Part shown: positions 8,438 through 18,208 of the stretch, piece by piece
How the letters are laid out: each line of letters opens with the position of its first letter
How positions within the stretch are numbered: the first letter of the stretch is position 1
Origin: Mycobacteriaceae bacterium
Lineage (GTDB): Bacteria > Actinomycetota > Actinomycetes > Mycobacteriales > Mycobacteriaceae
Direction of reading: 5' to 3'
DNA length: 64,000 bases
Assembly (NCBI GenBank): GCA_019749805.1
Contig: JAIEPH010000021.1
Coordinates: forward strand, 105,779-169,778
Translations under genes and position numbers: made by a program
Notes under the pieces: model-generated
What the model saw: only the letters and a program-made list of their open reading frames with translations
Told to the model about the DNA's origin: nothing
The model's database searches: none

Positions 8438-9753
8438 GGGCCACCTCCCGCCGGAGGGACCATCATGCCCGGCAGGCCGCCGGTGGGATCGGTGGCCAGC
8501 GGCGCGGGAAATGCTGGGTCAGGTGCCGGTGCCTCGGCGGCCAAGGAGACGCCCGAGGGCGGATCAGCGGCCGGTGGTACGTAGTCAGGTCGCATCCAAG
8601 GCTCGCTGTAGGTGACTTCGTTGGGCCGGGTCTGCGCGCCGACGACGAGGTTCTCTCCCAAGGGCGGAAAGTTGAATTGGCGGTTCTTGACTATGGGCGC
8701 CAAATACTGCGCGCACAGTTTCGCCGATTGCTCACCACCGCGCCGGGATGCGGACTGAATTGCACCGCACAGGAAGGAGATCGGATTTGCGAAGTTGTTG
8801 ATGGCCAGGGCGCCGGTCAATGAACCGTTGGCCGGCTCGTAGATGTTGTTGTAGTTCTGCAACGTCGAGGGGGCGATGTGCAGTGTTTGTTTGATGTCGT
8901 CGAGGCTTTCCACCAGCATGCGACTGATCGATGTCATCTTGTCCGACGCCGTGCCGATCGCCTCGGTGTTGTCCGCGGCGAAGTCACCCACGTCGGCCAC
9001 GACCGCATTGAGGTCCTCGACCGCCTGACCGACCTTGTTCGGGTCGTCGGCCAGCAGCGACGTCACCTCCGCGAGGTTGTGGTTGAGCGATTCGAGCAGA
9101 TCGGCGCTGTCGCTCAACGCAGATACCAGCGTCGAGAGGTTCTTGAACGTGGCGAATATGTCGTCGCTGTGGTCACCGAGGATCGAAAGCGCCTGCGACA
9201 GTTTGATGATGGTGTCGCGGATCGAGGGACCCTGGCCGCGCAGGTTGTCCGCGGTGGTGTTGATGAGCGCACCCAACGTGCTCACACCGCCGGGCCCGGT
9301 GGGCTTGAGCATGTCGGTCAGCCGCTCGAGTTGTGCGCGTAGGTCGTCCCATTCGACGGGGACAGCCGTGCGGTCCTCGGGAATGACCGCGCCGTCCGCC
9401 ATCGTCGGTCCACCGGTGTACGGCGGAGTGAGCTGGATCGTGCGGCCAGTTACCAGCTGCGGTGACAGGATCACGGCGTTGGCATCGGCAGGAATCTTGT
9501 ACCTGCCGTCGAACCAGAATGTGACCTTGGCCTGCTCGGGCTGCGGTTCGATCGATTCGATCTTGCCGACAGGCACGCCTCGAACAAGTACGTGGTCGCC
9601 GGCGAATAGCCCGGTGCTGTTCTCGAAGTAGGCGACCACCATCGTCCGGGCAATCTGCGCGGGCATGCGTGCCATGACGATCAGGCCCGCACCCAACACC
9701 AGCACAAGGACCGCCCCCACGACGAGCCTCGCGGTACGCGGCGACCTCATCAT
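8434..9753 (-). CDS. mceD: MCE family protein MceD
   Basis: 439 residues: an N-terminal membrane anchor (about residues 8-28), an MCE domain (VVAYFENSTGLFAGDHVLVR, about 38-118), an extended helical domain and a proline/alanine-rich C-terminal tail. Two ATG codons in a row (9753 and 9750) could start it; the first overlaps the mceC stop (ATGA). It is one of six different Mce subunits needed for the heterohexameric lipid tunnel. Confidence 0.95.
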   Translation of the reverse strand: MMRSPRTARLVVGAVLVLVLGAGLIVMARMPAQIARTMVVAYFENSTGLFAGDHVLVRGVPVGKIESIEPQPEQAKVTFWFDGRYKIPADANAVILSPQLVTGRTIQLTPPYTGGPTMADGAVIPEDRTAVPVEWDDLRAQLERLTDMLKPTGPGGVSTLGALINTTADNLRGQGPSIRDTIIKLSQALSILGDHSDDIFATFKNLSTLVSALSDSADLLESLNHNLAEVTSLLADDPNKVGQAVEDLNAVVADVGDFAADNTEAIGTASDKMTSISRMLVESLDDIKQTLHIAPSTLQNYNNIYEPANGSLTGALAINNFANPISFLCGAIQSASRRGGEQSAKLCAQYLAPIVKNRQFNFPPLGENLVVGAQTRPNEVTYSEPWMRPDYVPPAADPPSGVSLAAEAPAPDPAFPAPLATDPTGGLPGMMVPPAGGGP

Positions 9754-11063
9754 GGCTGAACTCCCGGTTGTTGGACGGGCGTCTCGCCCGGCGCCGGCAG
9801 GTAGACCGGCGATGGAGTCGGCTCGGGCACCGAGGCCATCGCCGGCGGCGGCAGCGCGGGCGGCCCCGGCGGCGGGCCGCCAGGCGGTGGTGGCGCGGGC
9901 GGTTCGCGGTAGGGGTAGCGCGGATCCCCGGGTTTTCCGGTGATCGCGTCGGGCAGATGCAATCTCGGTTCCCCACCTTGACCGGTCCGCGGGAATGGCA
10001 CCGGCAACGCCGGGGTCCCCGGTTGGCCGGTCTGCGGGTCGGTCAGCTGTGACGGCAGCAACGTGGCCGGATCCAACCCCAGATCCGAAAACGCCGCGTC
10101 GACGAACGGTTGCACGAATTGACCCGGAAAGAGGTTCACCACATAGGCTTTGAAGAACGGACCCGAGGAAAGCGATTCACCGAGCGACATGACATAGGTG
10201 TTGATGAGTTTGATGGACTGCTGCACACGCTCCTTGCGGTCATCGACGATCGCCAACACTCCGTTGAGCTTTTCCAACGCCGGCCGCAGCTGCTGACGGT
10301 TCTCGGCGATGAACTCGTGCAGCTGTCGCGACACCGACGAGACGTTCGCCCAGATCTGGTCCAATGCCGCGCTTTGCGTCCGTAGCGCCGCCAGTAGCGC
10401 ATTGGTGTCTTTCACCAGACTCACGATTTGGTCGGTGCGTTTGGCCAGCACCCCCGTCACTTGGGCCGCGTTGTCCAGCAGCCTGCGCAATTGCGCATCG
10501 CGAGCGTCGAGTACTTGCGCAAACCGCGCTACACCCGCCACCGCATCCTTCAGGTCCGCTGGTGTGCCCGAAAATGTCTGGGCCAAGGTGGCCAGCGAGT
10601 TCGAGAACTGGTCGGTGTTCACGCCGCTGATCGTGGTGGCCAAGTCACCGAGAGCATCGGGGAGCTGGTAGGGCGAAACAGTACGGTCGAGCGGAATGGC
10701 GCCGTCGAGCTCGCCGCTCCCGCGCGGTGTCACATCGACGATCTTGGCGCCCAACAGGCTCTTGGTCTTGATCGCGGCCTCGGTGCGGTCCCCCAGACGC
10801 ACATCGCCGTCGATCTTGAACTTGACGAGCACACCCGCCTCGTTGAGTTCAATGGTCGAGACGTTGCCCACCACGAAGCCCGAGACTTCCACGCCGGCAC
10901 CGGTGTTCAGCCCGCCGGCGTCGTCGAAATACGCCGAGTACTCCCTACCCGAGTTGAGGAAGGGCAGGTTTTGATACTGCAAGGCGGCCAGCACCATCAC
11001 GGCAACCGTCACGACGCCGACGGTGCCGATGACCAAGGGACTTCGTTCGGAGAATGATTTCAC
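9750..11063 (-). CDS. mceC: MCE family protein MceC
   Basis: 437 residues from GTG 11063, which overlaps the mceB stop by four bases (GTGA) like the other joints of this operon. The open frame extends 30 codons further, but that part reads in mceB. It has a TM anchor near residues 10-30 and an MCE domain (YSAYFDDAGGLNTGAGVEV). A helical domain follows, then a very proline-rich tail of about 90 residues, which may span the periplasm or contact the cell wall. Confidence 0.95.
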   Translation of the reverse strand: MKSFSERSPLVIGTVGVVTVAVMVLAALQYQNLPFLNSGREYSAYFDDAGGLNTGAGVEVSGFVVGNVSTIELNEAGVLVKFKIDGDVRLGDRTEAAIKTKSLLGAKIVDVTPRGSGELDGAIPLDRTVSPYQLPDALGDLATTISGVNTDQFSNSLATLAQTFSGTPADLKDAVAGVARFAQVLDARDAQLRRLLDNAAQVTGVLAKRTDQIVSLVKDTNALLAALRTQSAALDQIWANVSSVSRQLHEFIAENRQQLRPALEKLNGVLAIVDDRKERVQQSIKLINTYVMSLGESLSSGPFFKAYVVNLFPGQFVQPFVDAAFSDLGLDPATLLPSQLTDPQTGQPGTPALPVPFPRTGQGGEPRLHLPDAITGKPGDPRYPYREPPAPPPPGGPPPGPPALPPPAMASVPEPTPSPVYLPAPGETPVQQPGVQP

Positions 11064-12085
11064 TTGGGCGCGCACCGCCCCGTGCTCTGGCCGGCCACCT
11101 TGACGTACACCGGCTGGCCCCCTTTCCCGTTGAGCTTGAGCACGACATCGCACAGGTAGAAACTGAAGTAGTCGCCGTAAATCCCCTGCCGCACGAGGGC
11201 CTGGTACCTGTCCGGCAGCGTGTTGAGCAAGTTGTCGAGATATTCGTGGTCAGCCACGGCGATGCCGGCCACCCGGTCGGTCTGCGCGACCACTTCTCGG
11301 AACGGCGCTCGGGCTTGGGCCAACAGGTCGGCGAGCGAACCGGTGGCGGCGTTTGTGTATGCCACCGCGTTGGAGATGTCGGTCCTGCGTTCGGCCAGCC
11401 CGCCGATCAGTTCCGAAAGTGATGTCACGGCTTTGTCCAGCCGCTCGCTCTGCCCGCCCAACGTCCCCAGTACCACGTTGAGGTTGTCGATGACCTGCCC
11501 GATCAGCAGATCGCGGTCGGCCAACGTGTTGGTGACCACCGCGGCCTGCTGCAGGAACGACCCAATCGCGGGGCCCTGACCCTCGAACGCCTCGATCAAC
11601 TGCTGAGTCAGGTCGTTGACCTGCTGCGGATCCAGCGCCCGAAACAGCGGCTTGAAGCCACCGATCACCGAGTCCAGATCCAGCGCGGGTTGAGTGTGAG
11701 TCAGTGGGATGGTCTGCCCGGGACTCAGCGTCTGGAGTCCGCCGGTGCCTTCCTCCAGGGCCAGATACCGGTCGCCGAACAGGTTGTCATACCGGATCGC
11801 CGCCCTGCTGCCCTGCGTGAGCACGACCGACTTGTCGGTGAAAAACTGCACGCGCACAGTCGCATTCGGGTTGATGGAGATGTTCTCCACCTTGCCGACC
11901 TCGACTCCCGCGATCCGCACTATCGTGCCGTTCCTCAGGTTGGACACGTTGCTGAACTCGGCGTAGTAGCTATTGCCCGCGCCGAAGCGAAACTGTCCGA
12001 AGATCGTCAGCGTCAGGAATGCGACGAACAGGCAGACAGCCAGGAAAACGCCCAGGCGCCAGATGGTGCCCCTGAAGTCAGCCAC
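11060..12085 (-). CDS. mceB: MCE family protein MceB
   Basis: 341 residues starting with GTG 12085 behind a strong AAGGAGGAG site, the only clear gap (51 bp) inside the mce block. N-terminal anchor at about residues 10-30, MCE domain (YYAEFSNVSNLRNGTIVRIA, about 40-120), helical domain, and a short Cys-containing tail without the proline-rich extension of its neighbours, which is usual for MceB. Confidence 0.95.
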   Translation of the reverse strand: MADFRGTIWRLGVFLAVCLFVAFLTLTIFGQFRFGAGNSYYAEFSNVSNLRNGTIVRIAGVEVGKVENISINPNATVRVQFFTDKSVVLTQGSRAAIRYDNLFGDRYLALEEGTGGLQTLSPGQTIPLTHTQPALDLDSVIGGFKPLFRALDPQQVNDLTQQLIEAFEGQGPAIGSFLQQAAVVTNTLADRDLLIGQVIDNLNVVLGTLGGQSERLDKAVTSLSELIGGLAERRTDISNAVAYTNAATGSLADLLAQARAPFREVVAQTDRVAGIAVADHEYLDNLLNTLPDRYQALVRQGIYGDYFSFYLCDVVLKLNGKGGQPVYVKVAGQSTGRCAPK

Positions 12086-12136
12086 GGAGGCTCTCCTCCT
12101 TGTGCGGATGGTCGGCGGTGATGATGACCAGTGCGA

Positions 12137-13501
12137 TCACGGTGGGCCCTGCCCGTGTTGGTCGAGCGGCGCCGGGGCCGCCGGGGGGACCCCCGGCCAT
12201 AGCGGCACGCCGCCCGGCCCGTACAGCGGCGCGCCGTATGGTGGCGCCCCGGGGTATGGAACCGGCCCGATCGCCGGGCCCGGCAGGCACTGACGAATAC
12301 TGGGTGGCTCCGGCACGGCACGCGTCGTCGGGAAGTAGTTCGCCCAGCAGGGATGCCCGAGACCAGGATTGGGCCGAATATCCACGCCGGTCCCCCAGCC
12401 GGTGTTGGTGATCAACTGGCGCACGGGGAAGTTCTTGGTCGCGTCCGGTAGCGAGCCGCACCCCGGCGCACCACCGGGTCCGCCCTTGGCGGCCACTATC
12501 GGCAGATTGTTGGGGTAGGCGTAGGGATCGTTTCCCAGCAACAAGGCGACGTCGAGTTGAAGAGTGCGGCCGTCACCGCCCCACGCGGCATAGCCGCCGT
12601 TCTCGAGATACCACGTGGTGCCCTTGAGGAAGCACGTGTACACCGGGCTGTGCTGCAGCAACAGGTTCGTCGTCGGTTCGAGGGTGTTGACCGCCTCGAC
12701 GAGATCGTCCTTGCTGGTGGCAAGAAGGTTCGTGCCGGCCGTCGACAAACCGATGACGTTCAACAACAACCCGTCTAGCGCGCTCGCCTGGTCGGTGATC
12801 GTCGTGCTGGTGGTACTGACGGCGTCCAGGATGGACACGATGTCGTCGGCGGCCGCGTCATAAGTGTCGGCGACGTTCCTGAGCGAGCGCCAGTTCTCTT
12901 GCATGGTTTCGGCGCGCGCGTTCAGTGCCAGCAAGACCTCATTGAGGTCTGTGGTCGCCTGGCCCATCCGCTGCCCCTGTCCGCGCACGCCGTCAGCGAC
13001 TGCGGTCAGCACGGCGTTCAGCTTCAGCGGGTCAATCATCTTGAGCAGCTCGACGACGTTTTCGAAGACCGTGTTGATCTCGGTGCTGACGTTCTCGGAT
13101 TGCAGCACGGCGCCGGCGGCCAGCCGCTTGGGGCTCGGATCCGGCGGATACACCAGCTCGACGAACTTGGTGCCGAACGCGGTGGTGGCGCTGATCTGAG
13201 CTTCCACGTTGGCCGGGATGTAGCGGATCTGGTCGGGGTCGATCTCCAGCTTCAAGCTGGCTCGATCGCCCCCGCCGCCGATCTGGCTGACCCGGCCGAC
13301 TTGAACACCGCGCATCATGACATCTGCGTTGGTCTCCATCACCAAACCTGCGCGATCCGATGAAAGCGTCACGGGCACATACGATCTGAACGTTTCGTTG
13401 AAAGATACGGCCGTCACGGCCAGGAACAGAACGATTGCCGTCAACAAGATCAGCGTCCACCACCCGGTGGCGATGCGGTATGTCCCTGCCCTGCGCTTCA
13501 T
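12137..13501 (-). CDS. mceA: MCE family protein MceA
   Basis: 454 residues. Anchor segment WWTLILLTAIVLFLAVTAV near residues 14-32, MCE domain (YVPVTLSSDRAGLVMETNAD), helical core, and a Pro/Gly-rich tail of about 60 residues. It follows yrbEB after 4 bp and opens the six mce genes. In mycobacteria different mce loci carry different lipids (fatty acids, cholesterol and others). I cannot place this one in a numbered class, but its neighbours suggest an alicyclic or isoprenoid substrate. Confidence 0.95.
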   Translation of the reverse strand: MKRRAGTYRIATGWWTLILLTAIVLFLAVTAVSFNETFRSYVPVTLSSDRAGLVMETNADVMMRGVQVGRVSQIGGGGDRASLKLEIDPDQIRYIPANVEAQISATTAFGTKFVELVYPPDPSPKRLAAGAVLQSENVSTEINTVFENVVELLKMIDPLKLNAVLTAVADGVRGQGQRMGQATTDLNEVLLALNARAETMQENWRSLRNVADTYDAAADDIVSILDAVSTTSTTITDQASALDGLLLNVIGLSTAGTNLLATSKDDLVEAVNTLEPTTNLLLQHSPVYTCFLKGTTWYLENGGYAAWGGDGRTLQLDVALLLGNDPYAYPNNLPIVAAKGGPGGAPGCGSLPDATKNFPVRQLITNTGWGTGVDIRPNPGLGHPCWANYFPTTRAVPEPPSIRQCLPGPAIGPVPYPGAPPYGAPLYGPGGVPLWPGVPPAAPAPLDQHGQGPP

Positions 13502-13505
13502 GCCA

Positions 13506-14360
13506 CTAGCCGGCCAAATGGAAATCGCCGGACTGGCCGTAGATGGCCAGCGTCATGATCACGATCAGGACCGATGCGACGACCATCGAGGCACGCACCG
13601 CGCGGCCCACGGCCTCACCCACGCCTGCGGGCCCACCGCGCGCGGTGTAGCCGTAGTAGGTACACAGCAGCATGATCATCAACGCGACCGCGGCCACCTC
13701 GGCCAACGACCACAAGACGTCGGATGGACTGAGATACGTGTAGAAGTAGTGGTCGTAGACACCTGATCCCTGGCCGTAAACAGCAGTGGTGCCGATACGG
13801 GCGGCCCAGTAAGCCGTCATCAGCCCAATGCAAAACAGCGGGATCGCCACGATCACTCCGGCTATCACCCTGGTGGAGGCCAAGTAGCTCACACTGCGGA
13901 TGCCGATGGCCTCCAGCGCATCGATCTCCTCACTGATTCGCATCGCTCCGAGCTGGGCTGTACTGCCGGCGCCTACGGTGGCCGCTAGTGCCACCATCAC
14001 CGTTCCCGGCTGAATTTCGCGGGTGTTGAAGAACGCCGATGCGAAGCCCGTGAGCGCCTCCACACCCACCGACGCCAACTGGTTGTAGCCCTGCACCGCG
14101 ACAATCGCGCCGGTGGTCATCGTCAAGAACGCCACGATGACCACCGTTCCGCCGATCACCGCAAGCGCCCCGCTGCCCAATCCCATCTGCGCGATAACTC
14201 GCAAGACCTCGCCGCGATAGTTGATGAGAGCATCTGGAATCCCGGCCAGCGTGGTGGCGTAAAACCTTGTCTGAGAACCAATCTGATCCCACCCCGCCAG
14301 CACGGCATTTCTCGTCCGTTGTAAGCGGGGATGAAGTCCGCTCGGAACATTCGTCGTCAT
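13506..14360 (-). CDS. yrbEB: YrbE (MlaE-type) permease subunit B
   Basis: 284 residues with five to six membrane segments. The conserved MlaE/YrbE core is present: LAATVGAGSTAQLGAMRISE followed by EIDALEAIGIRSVSYLASTR, including the EAIG/EEIDAL cytoplasmic coupling helix that contacts the MceG/Mkl ATPase. No ATPase is encoded here; actinobacterial mce operons normally share one unlinked MceG. The ATG start at 14360 is 9 bp after yrbEA. Confidence 0.95.
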   Translation of the reverse strand: MTTNVPSGLHPRLQRTRNAVLAGWDQIGSQTRFYATTLAGIPDALINYRGEVLRVIAQMGLGSGALAVIGGTVVIVAFLTMTTGAIVAVQGYNQLASVGVEALTGFASAFFNTREIQPGTVMVALAATVGAGSTAQLGAMRISEEIDALEAIGIRSVSYLASTRVIAGVIVAIPLFCIGLMTAYWAARIGTTAVYGQGSGVYDHYFYTYLSPSDVLWSLAEVAAVALMIMLLCTYYGYTARGGPAGVGEAVGRAVRASMVVASVLIVIMTLAIYGQSGDFHLAG

Positions 14361-14369
14361 GGCTTCACC

Positions 14370-15143
14370 TCAGGACACCATGAAGGGGACGCCGACAGCG
14401 GTGACGATGATGTTGATCACAAACAACACGAGGAAAGCGAACACCACGGTTTCGTTAACCGCCCTGCCCACACCTGCGGAACCACCACCCACCGAAATGC
14501 CTTGGTAACAGGCGATCAAGCCCGCCATCAACCCGAACAGCGTCGCCTTGATCATCGAGATGATGACATCGGCCATGTGGGTGAGCGTGGTCAACCCGGC
14601 CACCCACGCGCCCGCCGAAACGTCCATGAGGTACACCGAGCAGATGAACGCGCCGACCAGGCCCGTCATGATCACTACCGAGCTCAGCGCGAGCGACACG
14701 GTCGTGGCCGCGAGCACACGCGGTACCACCAGCGCCTGAATCGGGTTGATCCCCATCACCCGCAGCGCGTCCAGTTCCTCGCGAATCGTCCGCGCACCCA
14801 GATCGGCGCACATCGCCGTGGCACCCGCACCCGCCACCACCAACACCGTCACGATCGGACCGCTCTGGGACACCGTGAAAATCGCGGCACCGGTACCGGA
14901 AAAATCTGCCGCACCGATATCGGCCAACAACACGTTGAAAAGAAAGCCCGAAATCACTGCCCACGGGATCGTCATCAGTACCGCTGGCAGCGTCGAAACC
15001 CTTGCGACGAACCAGCACTGGGCCAAATACTCACGCCACGCGAACGGTGGCTTGAACATCAACACCAGGGTGTCCAGCGACATGGCCAAGAACCCGCCGA
15101 CCGCCCGAACGGGCCCGGTCGCCGTTTGCGCGGAGATCACCAT
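14370..15143 (-). CDS. yrbEA: YrbE (MlaE-type) permease subunit A
   Basis: First gene of the yrbE-mce operon, 257 residues from ATG 15143, giving MVISAQTATGPVRAVGGF. This length fits the usual short tail before the GGF motif of YrbE-A proteins. ATG 15215 has a better ribosome-binding site (AAAGG) and would add 24 residues. The core motifs are VAGAGATAMCADLGARTIRE, EELDALRVMGINPIQALVVP and a C-terminal NETVVFAFLVLFVINIIVT. Overall it looks closer to YrbE4A-like proteins than to YrbE1A, by memory only. With YrbEB it forms the membrane half of the Mce importer. Confidence 0.93.
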   Translation of the reverse strand: MVISAQTATGPVRAVGGFLAMSLDTLVLMFKPPFAWREYLAQCWFVARVSTLPAVLMTIPWAVISGFLFNVLLADIGAADFSGTGAAIFTVSQSGPIVTVLVVAGAGATAMCADLGARTIREELDALRVMGINPIQALVVPRVLAATTVSLALSSVVIMTGLVGAFICSVYLMDVSAGAWVAGLTTLTHMADVIISMIKATLFGLMAGLIACYQGISVGGGSAGVGRAVNETVVFAFLVLFVINIIVTAVGVPFMVS

Positions 15144-15500
15144 GCGGGGCCCAACCGCGCGGTTGCCGGGAGTTGGCGATGCTGCAAGTGACCGGCCGAG
15201 CCTCCGACCACCCATGCCGTGCACCTTTGCGGAAAATCGCTGTCGATGGCGGGCATAAACGGAACGCTATCGACCCCTGCGGCCCGATTGCTGCTTCCAA
15301 AAAGAGGTATAAGTCTCCCCCTTACGAGGCATAAGCCGCCGCAGACGACCGTCGCCGCAGTTTGCTGTGGCGCGCGCCAGGCCACTGCGGCAACGACTGT
15401 CGGCACTCGCGCGACTCGCATGGGTTCGGCGCCGCGGCGACGAGTGGAGCTCCTCATGTTGGCCATCCCGACAGGTCGAAGTTGGGCGGTGACATCGGAG
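15144..15500. other. Long untranslated leader between yrbEA and the duplicated promoter
   Basis: About 360 bp with no convincing gene; the open frames here lack protein character. It would be the 5' leader of the mce transcript if that starts at the conserved block further right. It contains the minus-strand motif CCTCGTAAGGGGG (15317-15329), seen also upstream of the P450. Confidence 0.5.
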
Positions 15501-15630
15501 AGGGTACGCGGCCGATGTCAGCTATGTCCATAGTCAATACGCCCATTTTATGGCATAAGTTAGATAAAGAACGATGAAAACTGCGACTTGTACTCATAGA
15601 TGTATCTTGATAGTACTGTTCTGTATGTCA
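15501..15630 (+). promoter_or_regulatory. Bidirectional promoter/operator block, copy A
   Basis: This stretch aligns without gaps to the reverse complement of 24641-24770; by hand count about 90 of 130 bases match. Most matches fall in three blocks: TATGTCCATAG-x-CAATACGCCCA (15523-15545), ACGATGxAAACTGxxACTTG (15571-15590) and TGTATCTTGxTAGTACTGT (15601-15619). On the plus strand TTGTAC (15588) and TAGTAC (15611), 17 bp apart, could be a sigma-A type promoter for the epoxide hydrolase-like gene. The left block should serve the mce operon. CTATG-TC-CATAG is a short inverted repeat and possible operator half. Confidence 0.72.
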
Positions 15631-15690
15631 CACTGCAGGATGGTGGGCGATGGGGCCACCTCGCGCAGTGATACCCGAGGAGGCAACCTG

Positions 15691-16083
15691 ATGACCGACA
15701 CCAAAGAGGCGAGCGAGAAGCTCGTACGCGACTTTCTGGGCTCCTGGGAGGGCCGCGATCTCGAAACGATCTGCGGCGCCTTCGCCGCCGACGCCGTTTA
15801 CCACAACACGCCAGTGGCGCCGATCGTGGGCATCGACGGCATCCGAGCGATCTTCCGCGCGTTCCTCGATGCGTTCTCGTACGCCAAGCTCGATGTCGTG
15901 GCCCTGGCTGCCGAGCCGGGCCTCGTCCTCGCCGAGCGGATCGATTACTTCACCATGAACGACGGCCGCAAGGTCGAGCTGCCCGTCACCGGTGTTTTCG
16001 TCGTCAAGAACGGTGAAATTACCCGCTTCACCGACTATTTCGACCTCGCCGATTTCGAGCGCCAGAGCGGCTTCAAGCTCTAG
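15691..16083 (+). CDS. Limonene-1,2-epoxide hydrolase-like protein
   Basis: 130 residues from ATG 15691 behind GAGGAGG; an in-frame upstream extension to 15574 lies in the promoter and is not used. The limonene-epoxide hydrolase fold is a small SnoaL-like cone. All five active-site residues of that family can be matched: Tyr37 and Asn39 (VYHNT), the Arg83-x-Asp85 pair (ERIDYF) and Asp115 (FTDYFD). The reaction is one-step hydration of an epoxide to a diol without a covalent intermediate. It is the first gene on the plus side of promoter copy A, opposite the mce operon, and is followed by a tandem TetR regulator. Confidence 0.85.
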   Translation: MTDTKEASEKLVRDFLGSWEGRDLETICGAFAADAVYHNTPVAPIVGIDGIRAIFRAFLDAFSYAKLDVVALAAEPGLVLAERIDYFTMNDGRKVELPVTGVFVVKNGEITRFTDYFDLADFERQSGFKL

Positions 16084-16207
16084 ATCACCGGTCCCCGACA
16101 TGGTCAGCGACTCGTCCGCAGTCCCACCGCAGGTCACCTCCGCCGCAAAGCGCAGGCATCTGGCAGGATTTGGTGGTTCGAGTGAGCAAGAGGGGAGGCG
16201 ACGGGCG

Positions 16208-17440
16208 GTGGTGGAGCCTGCGGTGTCCACCGTCAAACGCAGGCCGAAGGACCGGAAGCAGCAGATCCTGGAGCAGGCGGTTCGGCTGTTCATCGAACGT
16301 GGCTTTCACTCGGTCAAGCTGGAGGACATCGCCGAGGCGGCGGGTGTCACCGCCCGCGCGGTCTATCGGCACTACGACAACAAGCAGGCCCTGCTCGCCG
16401 CCGCTATCCGCACCGGCCAGGAGCAGTATCAGAGCGCCCGGCAGCTCTCCGAGGGCGAGACAGCTTCGGCGGCGCGGCCGTTGAGCGTCGAACTGCCCGA
16501 CCTGACGGCGGCCGCCGTCGCGTCGCGGTCTTTGACCGTGCTCTGGCAGCGCGAGGCCCGCTACCTCGACGACGTCGAGCGGTCCGAGGTGCGCCGTCGC
16601 ATCAACGCGATCGTGGCCGGCATTCGCGACAGCGTGCGGCTCGAGGTGACCGAGCTCGGCCCGCAGCATCTCGAACTGCGCGCCTGGGCGGTGTCCAGCA
16701 CCATCACCAGCCTGGGTAGACACAACCTGAGCCTGCCGGGAGATGAGCTCTCCGAACTGCTGAACCGGGCCTGCATGGCGGCTGCACGGACCCCTGTCGT
16801 CAGCGCGCTGAAGCCTCTCGACCCGACGCCCGATGACGGGCGCGCATTGTTCTCCCGGCAGGAAACCCTGCTGGCCACCGGTGCGCGTCTCTTCCGCGCT
16901 CAGGGCTATCCGGCCGTCAGCACGAGTGAGATCGGCAAGGGCGCCGGCATTGCGGGTCCGGGCCTGTATCGCACGTTCTCGTCGAAGCAGGCCATCCTCG
17001 ACGCCCTCATTCGGCGCCTGGATGACTGGTGGAGCCTGGAAACCATTCGCGCGTTGCGCAGCGACAAAGACACGGCGGACTGCCTGCGCACGCTGGTCGC
17101 CGGACGGGCCCGCATCAGCCTCGACGATCCCGACCTGGTGTCGGTGTCGATCACCGAACTTTCCCACGCGTCGGACGAAGTCAGCGAGACATACACGCGC
17201 AACCAGGCCGACCGCGAAGCGGTGTTGATCGTCCTCATCTGCAGACTCGTGCCCGAAACCACGGCCGCGCAGGCTCGACTCCTCGTCGCCGCGGCCATCA
17301 GCTTCATCGACGACACCGTGCGCACGTGGCACCTGACCCGGTATTCGGGCGTCGCGGAGGAGATCACCGCGATCGTGTTGTCGATCCTGACCAGCCGCGG
17401 TCACCAGAGCGCGGAAATGGTTCCGCCATCCGCGATCTGA
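16208..17440 (+). CDS. Tandem TetR regulator with two DNA-binding domains
   Basis: 410 residues from GTG 16208, about 10 nt after GGGGAGG; GTG 16211 is equally possible. Two complete TetR N-terminal domains lie in one chain. The first (about residues 15-65) reads [20 protein letters not shown] with [16 protein letters not shown]. The second (about 218-268) reads [20 protein letters not shown] with [16 protein letters not shown]. Each is followed by its own helical ligand or dimer domain. One chain could therefore bind DNA as an internal pseudo-dimer. It is 124 bp after the epoxide hydrolase-like gene and is the best local candidate to bind the two duplicated promoter blocks. Its last 40 bp overlap the convergent SDR gene. 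Confidence 0.88.
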   Translation: MVEPAVSTVKRRPKDRKQQILEQAVRLFIERGFHSVKLEDIAEAAGVTARAVYRHYDNKQALLAAAIRTGQEQYQSARQLSEGETASAARPLSVELPDLTAAAVASRSLTVLWQREARYLDDVERSEVRRRINAIVAGIRDSVRLEVTELGPQHLELRAWAVSSTITSLGRHNLSLPGDELSELLNRACMAAARTPVVSALKPLDPTPDDGRALFSRQETLLATGARLFRAQGYPAVSTSEIGKGAGIAGPGLYRTFSSKQAILDALIRRLDDWWSLETIRALRSDKDTADCLRTLVAGRARISLDDPDLVSVSITELSHASDEVSETYTRNQADREAVLIVLICRLVPETTAAQARLLVAAAISFIDDTVRTWHLTRYSGVAEEITAIVLSILTSRGHQSAEMVPPSAI

Positions 17441-18171
17441 GCTGTCCCGTTCACCATCGACGCGTCGTCGGACAGCAGGAAGGCGACGACTCCGGCAATC
17501 TCCTCCGGGCCGGCCATGCGGCCCTGCAGCCGGGCGATCATGTTGTCCGCGCCCCCTTCGCCGAGTACCTCGTCGAACGTCGCCATCGCGGTCTGCTGCA
17601 TCGGTGTGTCGACGAACGCGGGCAACACTGCATTGGAACGCACGTTGGCCGAACGTAATTCGGCGGCGGTCACGCGGCTGAGATGGATGATCCCCGCCTT
17701 GGACATGCCGTACGCCGCCGAGCCGGCCGCCGCGACCTGACCAGCCAGCGACGACATGTTGACGATCGCACCGCCACCGCGCTCGATCATCTTCGGTGCG
17801 GCATGTTTGGTGCACAACCACGCTCCGCGCAGGTTGATCTTGATGACCCGGTCAAAGTCCTCGACGGTCGTCTCGGTCAGCGGCGCGAAATGGACGATTC
17901 CCGCGTTCGCGACGAGTTTGTCGACTCCGCCGAACTCGGTTGTACAGGCCTCGACCATCCCGATCACCTGTTCCTCGTCGCTGACGTCGGCCCGGAAACC
18001 GACCGCGCCGCCGCCGATTTTCATCGCCGCCGCGTCGGCGGCAGCGCCGTCGATATCCGCGCACAGCACGTGACAGCCCTCGTCGGCGAGGCGCGCTGCG
18101 ATCGCGAGACCGATCCCGGCGCCCGCGCCGGTGACGATGGCGGCCTTGCCCGCAAGGTCCGGATGCGTCAT
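17401..18171 (-). CDS. Short-chain dehydrogenase/reductase
   Basis: 256 residues from ATG 18171 with AAGGAG six bases upstream; the longer frame to 18225 would run into the RibBA-like gene. Classical SDR features: GAGAGIG cofactor loop near residue 15, DV after strand 4, NAG, catalytic Ser (NMSSLAG), and YGMSK active-site motif. The residue after strand 2 is Asp (CADID), favouring NAD. Last gene of the minus-strand oxygenase operon, so it probably oxidises an alcohol or diol made by the upstream oxygenase and hydrolase steps. Its 3' end overlaps the tandem TetR gene by 40 bp in convergent orientation. Confidence 0.93.
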   Translation of the reverse strand: MTHPDLAGKAAIVTGAGAGIGLAIAARLADEGCHVLCADIDGAAADAAAMKIGGGAVGFRADVSDEEQVIGMVEACTTEFGGVDKLVANAGIVHFAPLTETTVEDFDRVIKINLRGAWLCTKHAAPKMIERGGGAIVNMSSLAGQVAAAGSAAYGMSKAGIIHLSRVTAAELRSANVRSNAVLPAFVDTPMQQTAMATFDEVLGEGGADNMIARLQGRMAGPEEIAGVVAFLLSDDASMVNGTAQIADGGTISALW

Positions 18172-18208
18172 GTGACTCCTTGTGAGTGTGGTTGAGCCAT
18201 ATCGATTC

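Noticed and set aside
15225..15690. KstR-type (TNNAACNNGTTNNA) cholesterol operators
   Set aside because: I looked in the promoters of the mce and CoA operons and saw no convincing copy; the conserved blocks have a different sequence.
16085..17821. Minus-strand open frame of 578 codons opposite the tandem TetR gene
   Set aside because: It spans the opposite strand of the TetR gene and an alternative frame of the SDR gene, without any recognisable domain.
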